Below, in pieces: positions 12,044 to 22,935 of a stretch of DNA of 64,000 bases. Made by a program: the position numbers and the translations under genes. Position 1 is the first letter of the stretch. Each line of letters opens with the position of its first letter. This DNA comes from Neolentinus lepideus HHB14362 ss-1 (Eukaryota; Basidiomycota; Agaricomycetes; Gloeophyllales; Gloeophyllaceae), in NCBI GenBank assembly GCA_001632425.1, contig KV425551.1, positions 1,350,996-1,414,995 on the forward strand, given 5' to 3'. Below the pieces are notes generated by a model that was not told the DNA's origin, did no database searches, and saw nothing but the letters and a program-made list of their open reading frames with translations.

Positions 12044-12252
12044 GTTATTTGCATGCAAGCAGACAGGCGAGGGTGAGGAGGCAGTATAGGGGCCGGTGAA
12101 GGAGTAACCGGTGTTGCCGGAGTCGGAGGCGGAGTGCGAAAATCGGGGGATGCCGAGAACGGTCTCGGCCGGGGCCGCTAGGAAGGACACCTCCGAAGAA
12201 ACCGTCGCTTTCGTCTTTTCCTCCGGAACCTGACCGTCCTCCGCCACGACCA
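12044..12252. promoter_or_regulatory. Shared divergent promoter of two transcription-factor genes
   Basis: Only 209 bases separate the ATG codons of the bHLH gene (-) and the zinc-cluster gene (+). Both core promoters and 5' UTRs must lie in this GC-rich stretch unless transcription starts inside the partner's leader. No TATA box is clear. Confidence 0.5.
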
Positions 12253-13037
12253 ATGTCGGCCCTCAGCGAATCCCCGGCCCAAGACGGGGCTCCTCCGTCG
12301 ATCGATACTCACCAACTCCAGCAACAAACCGGCGACTCCCAACAAAACCTTCAACCCTCGACTCCTGCAAATGAGTCCGGCCGTAAGCGTCAGTCCTCAT
12401 AGCTGGTAGCTCATCGATTTATGCTCACCGTCGTGCACATCGACCAGCCAAGGCGCCGTCCGTAAGGCGGGCCTGTCTGGCCTGTCATCAAGGCAAGACA
12501 AGATGTAGTGAAGTACTTCCGTGCCAGGTACACGCGTTCGCCGACAGCGACCGGCTTGCTGTGCTGACCATCCGTAGAGCTGTCTAAAACGCGGACTGGG
12601 GGCTACTTGTGCCTATCCCGATCCTGATCATCAAGAACAACACCAAGGTTGGTATCCACCCTTGCTTACTCAGTCATCTCGTGCTAATCGTAAATATGGA
12701 TCGCAAATACTCAGCGCCTCCCGTTCCCCCTACATTTGCTCCAATGGGCTACCCCATGCAACCGCCCAACTTTGCTCAACAGCAGTATTACGATTACAAC
12801 GGCGCCCTGACTGGTGCCTCCACATCCACGTTCCGTCCCAGCAAGCGGCCACGACCTCTTACAGAGGAGGAAGCCGCTGCAATTACTCGGAACTTCAGTC
12901 GCGGGGATTTTTATGTCGGCAATAGCGCGCCGGTGCGCATCGACCCACGTCTGCCGGTGAGGTTGACGCTGGGAGAGGGTGACCATGTACATTTTACGGT
13001 CGGCGAGTCTATGGTTTATAACACCACTAGCATGTGA
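12253..13037 (+). CDS. Small Zn2Cys6 zinc-cluster protein
   Basis: Exon 1 (12253 to about 12383) gives MSALSESPAQDGAPPSIDTH. Later short exons give RRACLACHQGKTRCSEVLPC and SCLKRGLGATCAYPDPDH. The six cysteines have spacing C-x2-C-x6-C-x5-C-x2-C-x8-C, a fungal Zn(II)2Cys6 DNA-binding cluster split by an intron between the fourth and fifth cysteines. The last exon starts near 12710 and continues APPVPPTFAPMGYPMQPP to MVYNTTSM and TGA at 13035-13037. The protein is only about 200 residues and lacks the large fungal-TF middle domain, so it is unusually small. Single long open frames miss this gene because the cluster lies in short exons. Likely a nuclear DNA-binding regulator; target unknown. 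Confidence 0.8.
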
Positions 13038-13679
13038 TGATTCGGCCCCTTGCTTTCTTCTTGTATTTTTTGTTCAACGTCTGGCGATTCAGGTCTGTCC
13101 AGAATCTGTACGATAGGTTGTGCGCATACGTTATTGTATCTTGAATCTGTTCTGCCTTTTATACATCGTTTTCGCAGTCTGCTTGAGGCTTTAGATGATC
13201 GCGACGTGTTACCATCACGGCCCCCAGACCACTTTGAGACAACCAGGGCCGACTCATGCCCGAACGTCGGTACAGAGTGCAAGACGCCGGAGACGAACGG
13301 ACATCGGGTGGGTATTGGAATGATGCTTCGGAGGTATATATAATATTACGGTCAGATCACGGAGAAACCATAGCCTCGGGCTGACCTGCCCAAGGCTATA
13401 AAATTAAACCTAATGCATAACGTGGGATAGGGCAAAGTGGTTGCATATAATGTATGATTACACACATGGTGTCTGATACCTGTGTGGGGGTCGAATCACA
13501 CTTTCGTCAGACTTTTTGCCCATTTTGCTGTTTATCATGGATGATGACCAAAAAAGGGGTAGCAAAGCCAGCCTATACGCAGAAGATGACATCGTCACTG
13601 GAGTATTCAGCGGCGGGAGTGAGGGTAGGAAGTATATGCAAAATTAGGCGAATAGATGAAGTAAGATATACAATCATGA
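13038..13679. other. Convergent intergenic region
   Basis: This 640-base stretch lies between the zinc-cluster gene and the RAD5 stop. Short open frames on both strands have no domains. It probably contains both 3' UTRs; no repeat was noticed. Confidence 0.5.
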
Positions 13680-16600
13680 TCAACCGTCCGAGAACATAAT
13701 CTTCAGGTTCTCAAGACTATCGGGATCTTTATCTCCAGTACCACGGAAGGCCTCCTTCACGAGGGCTGTCTTGCGTTTTTGTATCTGCAGGATGCGCCCT
13801 TCGATAGTGTTGTCGACCTGTCGGGGCATCAGATTGTATCAGCGAATGCGAAGCCTACTCCACGCACGATAAAATGTTTCACGTGGACCGTCTTCTCTTG
13901 TCCTATTCTGTGGACTCTGTCTATGGCTACAGTGGGGACGTTAGTATGTAGCCCAGTTGCTTACTGACAGAGGTGCTTGCCTTGACTTTCGGTGGCAGCG
14001 TTCCACCAGCAATCCATCTGTATACAATAAATCAGAAGAGCAGCCAACATATATGTGGTACGTTACCATGAAGACGTGATTGGCGTTCGTGAGCTGCAAG
14101 GAATGAGCATATTCTCCAGTCCAGAACCGCTGCAACTCACATTCAAACCCACACCACCAGCCTTCAAGGACACTATCAGAATCTTGGGACTTCGAGACGC
14201 GGCCTTGAATTCCGTCACAGCTTCGTTCCTCTTCTTGACGTTCATAGAGCCGTCGAATCTATACCACGCGAACTGCTCTCTTTGCAGAGCCTTTGCGATA
14301 AGATCCAGGAAGCTAGTGAACTGCGAGAACACGACAGCACGGAAGCAAGGGTCCTGATCGCGTAGGCATTCTAGGGTAGGGTGAGTTCCTGTAGGAATTA
14401 ACAACAGTGCACCCACTTAGATCCCGTAGCAGAGCTTCGAGCTTGGTAGATGAACGAAAGTTATTCTTCCTCAACGTTACGTCGTTGGACCTCGACTCGT
14501 CTGCGCTATCGGCACCTGCGGAGTCATTCTTAATTCGAACGACTTCCAGCAGATCAGATTCCTGACGAGGTTCAGGATATGCAAAACTCGTAATTTGGCA
14601 GTCTACCGACCTTGAAAGGACCTTGCGAGCAAGTAGGACAGTTGACCTCCTTGCTCTTCTCCTCGCAAGCGGCAATATATGCAACGATGCAGTCCTTGCA
14701 GCTGAATTATTATCAGCAACCCGCCTCCACGATGAACGACAGAAACTTACCATTGATGGATGCACCCGGGGATAATCATTGGGTTGTCCATCACGTCCAA
14801 GCATAACGGACATTCAACCTGGTCACTCTTGTCTAGATTACCGAGTACAGCCTCAGCAAAGACACCACTGCCTTCTCCCACGAACTCCTTGATCATAGAT
14901 GTGATGTGAACTTGATCGTCCACCTCTATTGATTCGTCCTTGTCAGCAGATTGGATTAGACTCGGATGGAGCACGGCACGACGCAGCCTGGAGCATATTC
15001 ATGAGCGTTTATCAACATAAGCAAATAAGCAGACTAGCCTCATCAGCATCGCCAAGATGTGAGTGTAATTCTTGCCTAGCAGACCGCGCGCATTCAAGTC
15101 TTCAAAATTCCTCTTCGCTGATGTGTAGATAGAATCGTATATTTTCCTTTCAGTGAGAGTGAATTCTAGCTTCGCTATGGTGACCTGCAGAAAACACTTT
15201 TGAGAAAATAAAGATGGCAATGCGTGAACTGGACGTACTTCTTTCGGGGGAAGGTCAACGATTGGCTTGTTATCCGTGTCGAGCATATTCTTTTCCCTAC
15301 GAAGCAATATACTTTCCATGATGACTTGGACAACCTCAATTGCCTTAGGATCACGGCCTAGGAACGGCAGCGTGATAAAACTAGGAGAGCCAATCAACGC
15401 AGTGCGAGCGCACAAAGGAACCGACATACGACCGGAAGAATGAGTAATCAGACCACGGTGTGAAGTCAAGAAATCTCCTGAGGCCAAGGTCAGCAACGGA
15501 TGCAGAAGGTCACGAGAGTCGCATACAGCAGAGAGAACAAGTCTTCGAGTCTATTCACGATCGGAGTGCCTTTACGAGAAATGGGTACCTCTGAAAAATT
15601 GTGATGATGATACCGCACCTGTGACAGCCCAACGCCGTCGAGCTTTGAGAGCATAGACAGCGCGAGCAGTTTTGCTTTGACGAGATTTACAGTGATGCGC
15701 CTCATCCAAGATGACACGTAGCCATTCGGCTTGACGTAGAAGTCAGCATCGACACAGTTCGGGATCACAGAAAGATGCAGCTTACTCTGAAATATTGGCG
15801 ACGGTCTCGACGCCTTCTCTGACTTGGCATGTTCAGATGCTAGTACACCATAAGAAGTGATAACGACATCCGCTGTACCATCACTATCTAAGGCTGCTTC
15901 GAGGTCCAAACGATTCTGGCCATGCCAGACCAACACCGTGAGACTACCGGGTTTGCTTGACCGTGTCAGCTCATCAGACCACTGAGATAATAGAGAGGTT
16001 GGTGCCACAATCAATGTACTCTTGACAGCTGCCTTATTGGAGCGCTCCTTGTCGGCAGGTCGGAAAGCACTATTGAGTTTCAACTGACGTCTTTTAGCCG
16101 GCTGCTCGTTTTCCTCCTTGGCCGGTTCCGGTTCTCGATTTGTCTGTATCAGTGCGGATAGCATTATTGTTTTCCCCATTCCCACTGATAAGGACACATG
16201 TTATGTTTGCACTGTACGCGAAGCTTGGACGGCTTACTTTCTAGCAATCATCAATGTTCAACAAGGAAGAAGTGGTCAACGCGCATATAGATCCAATAAA
16301 ATGCATCTCACCATCTCTAGAGGCGTTTGCCGTCAGTATTCCGTAGTTTCAATTTGGAAAGTGCTGACTCACGCGAGGATGCCCCCTCTACATTTTCTTT
16401 CAGCCGTAGGAAACTGGAGACTCAATTCGCCTGAATAGGGATTAAAGTAGAAAGGCTTTTCATCGGCTGTTAGATCGATAATACCTCCTTGGGTGGGTTC
16501 ATCCGGAAATGCGTATCTGACCCGTTCATTTGGATCAGGAATTTGTCTGCGGTACGTAACAAATCACGCACTCATTCCACAGAGGATGAAGAGAGGTTAA

Positions 16601-18061
16601 CTCTCGAGCGTCACTGGAGCCAGTCTCCAGAGAGTACATCCATCTATTCATGGTCAGCACGATTAGTAGAAACGAGTATATGCGACATACTTGAGGGCCT
16701 GCTTTTGATATCCTCGGAGATTCAATGTGAACGTCTCTGCAGGTTCCATCTGCTGCATTGTCTGATCGTTCTTCTGTGCCCTGGGATAGTTTTGATCAAT
16801 GCTACCCACGAATCGACCCATTGGAATAAGCTATCACCTATTGTAGATCGTATTCAATTGATCTTCCGACAGTTCTTCTTCATCTCCTTCGACTTCTATC
16901 TCCTCACCGTCTCCGACTACCTCTATTTTCGTCGGTTTACTAGCACGAGCGATTCCTCCCCGACGTTGAGACATCTGCTTCAAATCCGAGTCGCGCAAGG
17001 TGGCTTCAACGTTCTTCCCGTTACGGCAGCCAGCATTCCTCCTTCGAGGTCTGAGGCCCACTACATCAAATAGCCGTAGGAGCGCGCTCTTCCGCTCTCG
17101 TAGAGACTGTTCATCCTGGGACTCTTGGCCTTCATTGAACATTACTTTGGGAGTTTCCATGAGACATGTGCTAGGTACCCGAAATGCTGAAGCGCGAATG
17201 TATACAGATAACGACACGATGAGATCGGCACCTGAATGGAGACTGGCGGGACAATCTATCATGGTGCTGCCGCGGAAATCGACTATGTCCATATCCAGAA
17301 GCGTCGACACCCACGAAGCCACATCTTGCGGAAGGCGACCGAACTCTGGATAGAGGTTGAAGCCCGTATCCCATGAAGCAGAAAGCAAGCTCACCAAAGC
17401 CACGCTTATTGGTTAATCGTACCACTGACCCGTTACATTTCTTCTTCACTTTCGGTTGTTGGACTTTCAACAGTGTAGCGATAGAAAGTTGCTTCTGCTT
17501 TCCTTTTGCTTCGGAAGCTTTACCCTTGCCTTTCGACTTGAGAGCTGACGGTTTAGCCTCTGGTTCATCCGGCACGTCCCGTTCAACGCAGATTTCATCT
17601 CCAGGCTTGATATACCCTTTTCCTCTCACTGTGCTCCAGGCGTTGCCTACCATGAAAGTGCCCAAATACGCAGTTGCAAACGCGACAGGAGCAGCTTCAT
17701 GCGATATTTTCCGCTTCCGGCTGCCATCCATTCTTGTATCAACTGTGGGCGGGGGAGAAGATGTGATAGGTGTTGGAGGGTGAGACATACTGGTCACGCT
17801 CGATGACCCTGGCATTTCGACCCTATCCACTAGCATGATGTCCGGGTCATCAGAGGACTCCAATGGAGATTGATTATCGAGAGCTGCTTGAGCTTCATTG
17901 TTCTCATCCTCCTGGATAGCATCTTCCTCATCGCTGTCCGTGAGAAACAAGCCCACAGGCGACTGCGGCTGGAGCGCATCTAACTCTGCTCCTCCATTAC
18001 GCTCCACGGCATCATCTTCGTCGTCAGACCCGGCAAAGAATAGTGGGAGTTCAGTAGACAT
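13680..18061 (-). CDS. RAD5: RAD5-like DNA repair helicase/ubiquitin ligase
   Basis: This intron-rich gene encodes roughly 1,100 residues. The acidic N-terminus (MSTELPLFFAGSDDEDDA) leads into a HIRAN domain (AYLGTFMVGNAWSTVRGKGY, about 17640). SNF2 ATPase motifs follow: GGILADEMGMGKTIMLSALI (Walker A, about 16390-16180), LIVAPTSLLSQW (Ia) and ILDEAHHCKSRQSK (DEAH, about 15700). A C3HC4 RING finger is embedded between the helicase lobes (ECPLCLDVMDNPMIIPGCIH, then CPTC). Lobe 2 has AVVFSQFTSFLDL, LIVSLKAGGVGLN and AIDRVHRIGQ. This order is diagnostic of Rad5/HLTF, which polyubiquitinates PCNA and remodels stalled forks. One intron near the end (13927-13980) uses a GC donor. A tandem CGCGT array lies about 50 bases upstream. 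Confidence 0.93.
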
Positions 18062-18223
18062 TAGAATAGGACTGAGCCAAGCAACGCAGAAGCAGCTGCG
18101 ATAATTTGGACGCGTCGCGTCGCGTCGATGGCGTGTCAACAAACACAAATATGTTCCTAATTCGGACTTCGTCAAAAGTAACTCGTCTGCGCGTCCTCGC
18201 GCTTGAATCCATCGTTAGGCAAT
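18062..18223. promoter_or_regulatory. Bidirectional RAD5/CCT7 promoter with MCB-like array
   Basis: Only 162 bases separate the RAD5 (-) and CCT7 (+) start codons. At 18110-18125 the sequence ACGCGTCGCGTCGCGT contains three tandem CGCGT units, the first being a perfect ACGCGT MluI cell-cycle box. In yeasts MCB elements bind MBF and drive G1/S genes, including replication and repair genes. Use here is inferred. Confidence 0.55.
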
Positions 18224-20167
18224 ATGCAGCGCGGCCTTCCTATGGTATGTGCCCTGATAGTGATTATGCAGTAATGTTTTGACTCAAGTTTATATTTATA
18301 AGCAACCCACTGTGGTCCTCCTAAAGGAGGGCACAGACACGTCCCAAGGAACACCCCAATTACTGTCCAATATCTCTGCATGTCTCGCTGTGGCGGGGAC
18401 GTTGTCCAGTACTCTCGGTCCTAGGGGTATGGATAAGCTGATCATAAACGACCGTGGCGAAGCACAAATCACGAATGATGGAGCCACCATCCTGAAGTTG
18501 TTGGATATTGTACACCCCGCTGCGAAGACGTTGGTAGATATCGCTCGCGCGCAAGATGCTGAGATTGGCGATGGGACGACAAGCGTTACGCTTCTTGCGG
18601 CACAACTGTTGAAGGAAGTGCGAGGATTGGTGGAGGAGGGCGTCAGTCCACACATCATTGTGAAAGGTTTCCGACGCGCAGCTCAACTTGTGTGTGTTTA
18701 CTTCGTAATCTTCATCTTCCACATTCTGAAGGCATCTGAAAGGCTATTGACCGCATTAAGGAAATACAAGTTACGGTTGATAAGTCGGATCCAGAGTATG
18801 TTATACTGTTCTGATGACCTCCTTTACGCTGATGCACGGTGTTAGACGCTTCCACTCTTTATTGTTGAAGTGTGCTTCTACATCCATGTCCTCGAAACTC
18901 ATTCACTCCGAAAAGCCCTTCTTCTCAAAAATGGTTGTGGACGCCGTCCTGTGCCTGGATCCTGACGACTTGGATGAATCACTCATCGGTGTAAAGAAGG
19001 TACCTGGAGGAGGCATAAAGGACTCGCTATTGATCAGCGGTGTTGCATTCAAGAAGACCTTCACGTACGCAGGAGCAGAGCAGCAACCGAAGTCCTTCAG
19101 AGATCCTTTGATTATCTGTTTAAATGTCGAGCTCGAGCTCAAAGCTGAAAAGGACAATGCCGAAGTGCGTGTGGATCAAGTGTCAGACTACCAGGCCATC
19201 GTAGACGCGGAGTGGGAGATCATCTACCGGAAACTGGAGGCGATCGAAAAGACTGGTGCAAAGGTTGTCCTCAGCAAGCTGCCTATCGGTGATCTAGCGA
19301 CGCAGTGGTTCGCTGATCGCGACATCTTCTGCGCCGGTCGTGTCCCTGCTGCAGATCTGCGGAGAGTGGTCGAAGCGGTTGGCGGGTCCATCCAGTCGAC
19401 GTGCTCTGACATCGGTCGCGAGCATCTCGGTACCTGCGGTAGGTTCGAAGAGCGGCAGATCGGCGGTGAACGATACAACGTCTTTGAAGATTGTCCGAAA
19501 GCGAAGACGTGTACCCTTGTTCTTCGCGGCGGTGCCGAACAGTTCATCGAAGAAGTCGCACGCAGTCTTCATGATGCTATCATGGTTGTCAAGCGTGCTG
19601 TGAAAAACGGAGAAGTCGTAGCGGGTGGCGGTGCCATCGAGGTATTCCCACTGCTACATCCGCTGCGTACCCGAGACTGACATACGTCTTAGTTGGATCT
19701 TTCAGCACATATCCGAAAATACGCTCTGTCTATCCCTGGAAAGCTGCAACTGATCATTGCTTCTTTCGCAAAAGCTCTCGAAATCATTCCTCGGCAAATC
19801 TGCGACAACGCTGGTCTTGATTCGACTGATATCCTGAACAAGCTTCGAATGAAGCACGCCACTGGAGAAAAGTGGTACGGCGTTGATGTGGATGGTGCTG
19901 AAGGTGTACGGGACAATATGGAGGCCTTCGTTTGGGAACCTAGTCTCATCAAAGTCAACGCGATCAACAGTGCGACCGAGGCTGCATGCTTGATCTTGAG
20001 TGTGGACGAAACTGTTCGGAATCCACAGAGTGAACAGGTGAGCTTAGGTTGACTCTCGTTAATTCGTGTCTAATGCAGTTGTGCAGCCCAATCCCGGTCC
20101 GAGAGCGCCACCAGGGGCTGCTCAGCGTGCCTTGCGAGGGAGGGGTCGGGGGATGCCTCGGCGGTGA
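18224..20167 (+). CDS. CCT7: T-complex chaperonin subunit eta (CCT7)
   Basis: Six or seven exons encode about 560 residues. Exon 1 is MQRGLPM, and exon 2 continues [20 protein letters not shown]. Chaperonin signatures are present: [34 protein letters not shown] and [18 protein letters not shown] (ATP-binding). The last third has [22 protein letters not shown] and GEKWYGVDV; the WYGVD motif is typical of the eta subunit. The tail is Gly/Arg-rich ([10 protein letters not shown]), also an eta feature. The protein is part of the cytosolic TRiC/CCT ring that folds actin, tubulin and WD40 proteins. It is divergent from RAD5 with a 162-base shared promoter. Confidence 0.96.
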
Positions 20168-20446
20168 AGAAGTTCTGGGTTGTCGGTATTGGTACGGAGA
20201 AGTGTAAAATTCATCAGTAATACAAATTTGCGCCGGGCAGTTCCTTGGCGGAAATTCTGTTACATGAACACTTGCCTTATAAGGGAACTGACATACCTCT
20301 TTAGGAACTTGTGTGTCATTGCGCCATCCGCTTCTCAAACACGCAATTCTCAACTCAACTCACATAATGCTTCGTGTTCCTAGATCTACCCTCTTATCTG
20401 TGCTAGAAGGTGAACGGAGCGGGCAACGTTAGCTCTTCTGCTCGTC
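20168..20446. other. Intergenic region, CCT7 to MFS gene
   Basis: Contains the CCT7 3' UTR and the short promoter of the downstream transporter gene in the same orientation. Nothing else is recognised. Confidence 0.45.
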
Positions 20447-22716
20447 ATGTCTACCCGTCTTCCCGAGAAGCTTCTCTATGAACGGCGAGCGCTGTCTGAC
20501 GCGTCGGAGAAAGGCGACATCAAGTCAGAGATTGAATCCCTAAATGCGCCGGAATCCGTGCCTCCTCTAGGCGACGAGCCCCCGGAACGAAGTCGTGGTT
20601 TCTGGAGCAAGCGGCCGAGAGTAGATCCTGATGCTATTGCGACGCAACCATCGGTTTTCGATGATCCCGTCGGTCTGGAAGCATACAGGCCTCCTCTTTC
20701 ATATGAGAACACACATCGCTTCGATCCTAAAGCAAGATGGACTTGGCGCGAGGAGAAGGTTCCTGCTTGTCTGGCGAATTATTCATTCCCAACTGATCAT
20801 TTGGCGCGTCCAGGCTATCGTCCGGAAGATTGACTTTCGCATAGCGATATGGGCTTGCATTATGTTCTTCTCCCTTGACATGGATCGTCAGAACATAAAC
20901 CAGGCAAACACGGACAACTTCCTGCAAGACTTGGGTATGACGACTAACGATTACAACCTCGGCAACACACTGTTTCGATTGGCATTCCTGATTGCCGAGC
21001 TACCGTCCCAACTCGTGTCTAAAAGAGTGGGTCCCGACGTGTGGATCCCGACGCAGATGTGCCTATGGAGTGTTGTAGCTATCAGCCAGTTTTGGCTCAG
21101 TGGGAGAAAGTCCTTCCTTACTACAAGGTGTGCACCACCTTTGTCTGTGCGATTTGATACTAATTGGATATCCTTTACCTTCAGGTTTCTTTTGGGATTC
21201 CTGCAAGGTGGCTTCATTCCTGACGTTGTCTTGTATCTGTCGTATTTCTACACCAAGAGAGAGCGTGCGTAGCTTGCCTGACGAGCGGTGGTTTTGACCT
21301 TACAACCACTGAATGCAGTGCCCATCCGTCTTGCCTATTTCTGGATCTCCAATTATCTGGACCACATCGTTGGTGCATTCTTAGCTACCGGTGCGTTTTG
21401 TGTTATGAGGTTCACTGGACGTGATTCTAACAGAAGCGAGCAGGAATATTAAGGCTTCGAGGAGTACATGGAAAGTCAGGGTGGCGATACCTCTTCCTGA
21501 TCGAGGGCGGCATGACGTTTGCTGTGGGTTTTGCTTCGTATTTTCTCATGCCCCCCGGTCCCACGCAGACAAGGGCGTGGTATAGGCCCGAGGGCTGGTT
21601 CACAGAGAGGTAAGCTGAAAAACAAATGACGTTTGCGACGACGCTGATAAAAGCCATAGAGAGGAAGTGATCATGGTGAACCGGTTCGTACTACTGTTAT
21701 GTGCTGCATAGTGTCTTAGTACTCACGGTCGCCACAGGGTGCTACGAGATGATCCGTCGAAGTCGGACATGCACAATAGACAGGGTCTGAGTCCGAAAAT
21801 GATCTGGGCTGCACTGAAAGATTGGAAGATGTGGCCATTGTATATCCTCGGCCTGGTACATATGAGTGAGTGGGCAAACAGTCTCAGGTAAATTTACTTC
21901 ATAATCTGACATTTGCTTAGTACCTACTGGGCCTCCCCAAAATTACCTGACGCTCTCGCTGCGTAATCTCGGTTTCAACACCACAGAATCCAACCTGCTC
22001 AGCATTCCTTCGACCGTCATCGGGATGATCATGTTGTTGTTCACAGCGTACTTGAGCGAAATTATCGACAGCCGTGTGGCTTCCACGATTATCCTACAGT
22101 TGTGGGCACTGCCGCTCCTCATTGCTCTGTATACGTTCAATAAGCAGACCTCACAGTGGGTCTACTATACTGTCGTCACGCTTATCACTGGATTCCCGTA
22201 TATCCATCCCATTCAAGTAGCTTGGACGTCCAGGAACTCATACAGTGTGCGTATGAGGACGGTGTCAGCGTCCGTGTATAACATGTTCGTACAAGCCGGA
22301 GCGATCGTTTACGTGCGTATACCGAGTTTTATCACGGACGTTCTCCGGTTATTGACCAACCACGTATAATAGGCAAACATATACAGGGCTGACGACAAGG
22401 TAAGATGAACCATTCGCGTCCCAGGAGTTGACACCCATCTGAAACTGCAGCCATTATACAAACGAGGGAACCGTGCGCTGATTGGGATCTGCTGTATGAA
22501 CATCGTTCTTTATATCGGAACGTTCTTCTTCTACAGATACCTCAACAAGCGAAGAGACAGAATATGGAACTCTTGGTCGCAGAAGGTATACTCGCGCCGC
22601 GTTCAATTTACATAGATAACTGCTGACCAAAATGCTTAATACAGGAACGGGAAACCTATATAGAAACGACAAGAGACCAAGGGAACGAACGCATGGACTT
22701 CAGATTCGTATACTAG
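20447..22716 (+). CDS. MFS transporter, allantoate permease (Dal5/anion:cation symporter) family
   Basis: The N-terminus ([20 protein letters not shown]) is a hydrophilic cytosolic tail of about 115 residues. Spliced exons then give the first membrane helix with [20 protein letters not shown] and the ACS-family signature [20 protein letters not shown]. Further helices include [40 protein letters not shown] and [19 protein letters not shown]. The C-terminus is [17 protein letters not shown] to the stop at 22714-22716. Twelve helices are expected. The family carries carboxylates or vitamins such as allantoate, pantothenate, biotin or nicotinate with protons across the plasma membrane; the substrate is not predictable here. 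About eight short introns are needed. Confidence 0.92.
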
Positions 22717-22935
22717 TATTATGTATTACCATCACGAGATAGACTTCCCAGCACACTGAGATTAAGCGGAATAGTCGAATTCAACGATGCACCAGCGCGA
22801 GACGTGACAAGCTCATGACATGAGGAGATAAAACACCAGAGCTGGACCATGATTACTTGAGCAGGTTGACAGCCCTACCACAAGAAAGCTATATACTACA
22901 AATCCATGCGCATCCAGTAGGCATCCACCTAGAAG
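22717..22935. other. Short convergent intergenic region
   Basis: Only the 3' ends of the transporter gene and of the mS45 gene are expected here; no other feature is visible. Confidence 0.45.

Noticed and set aside
12044..12253. N-terminal extension of the bHLH frame to 12253
   Set aside because: The apparent start is TTG, not ATG, and it would overlap the start of the divergent zinc-cluster gene. The first real ATG is at 12041-12043.
16489..17073. 194-codon plus-strand frame within RAD5
   Set aside because: The minus strand encodes conserved RAD5 sequence here with consistent splicing; the plus frame has no domain.
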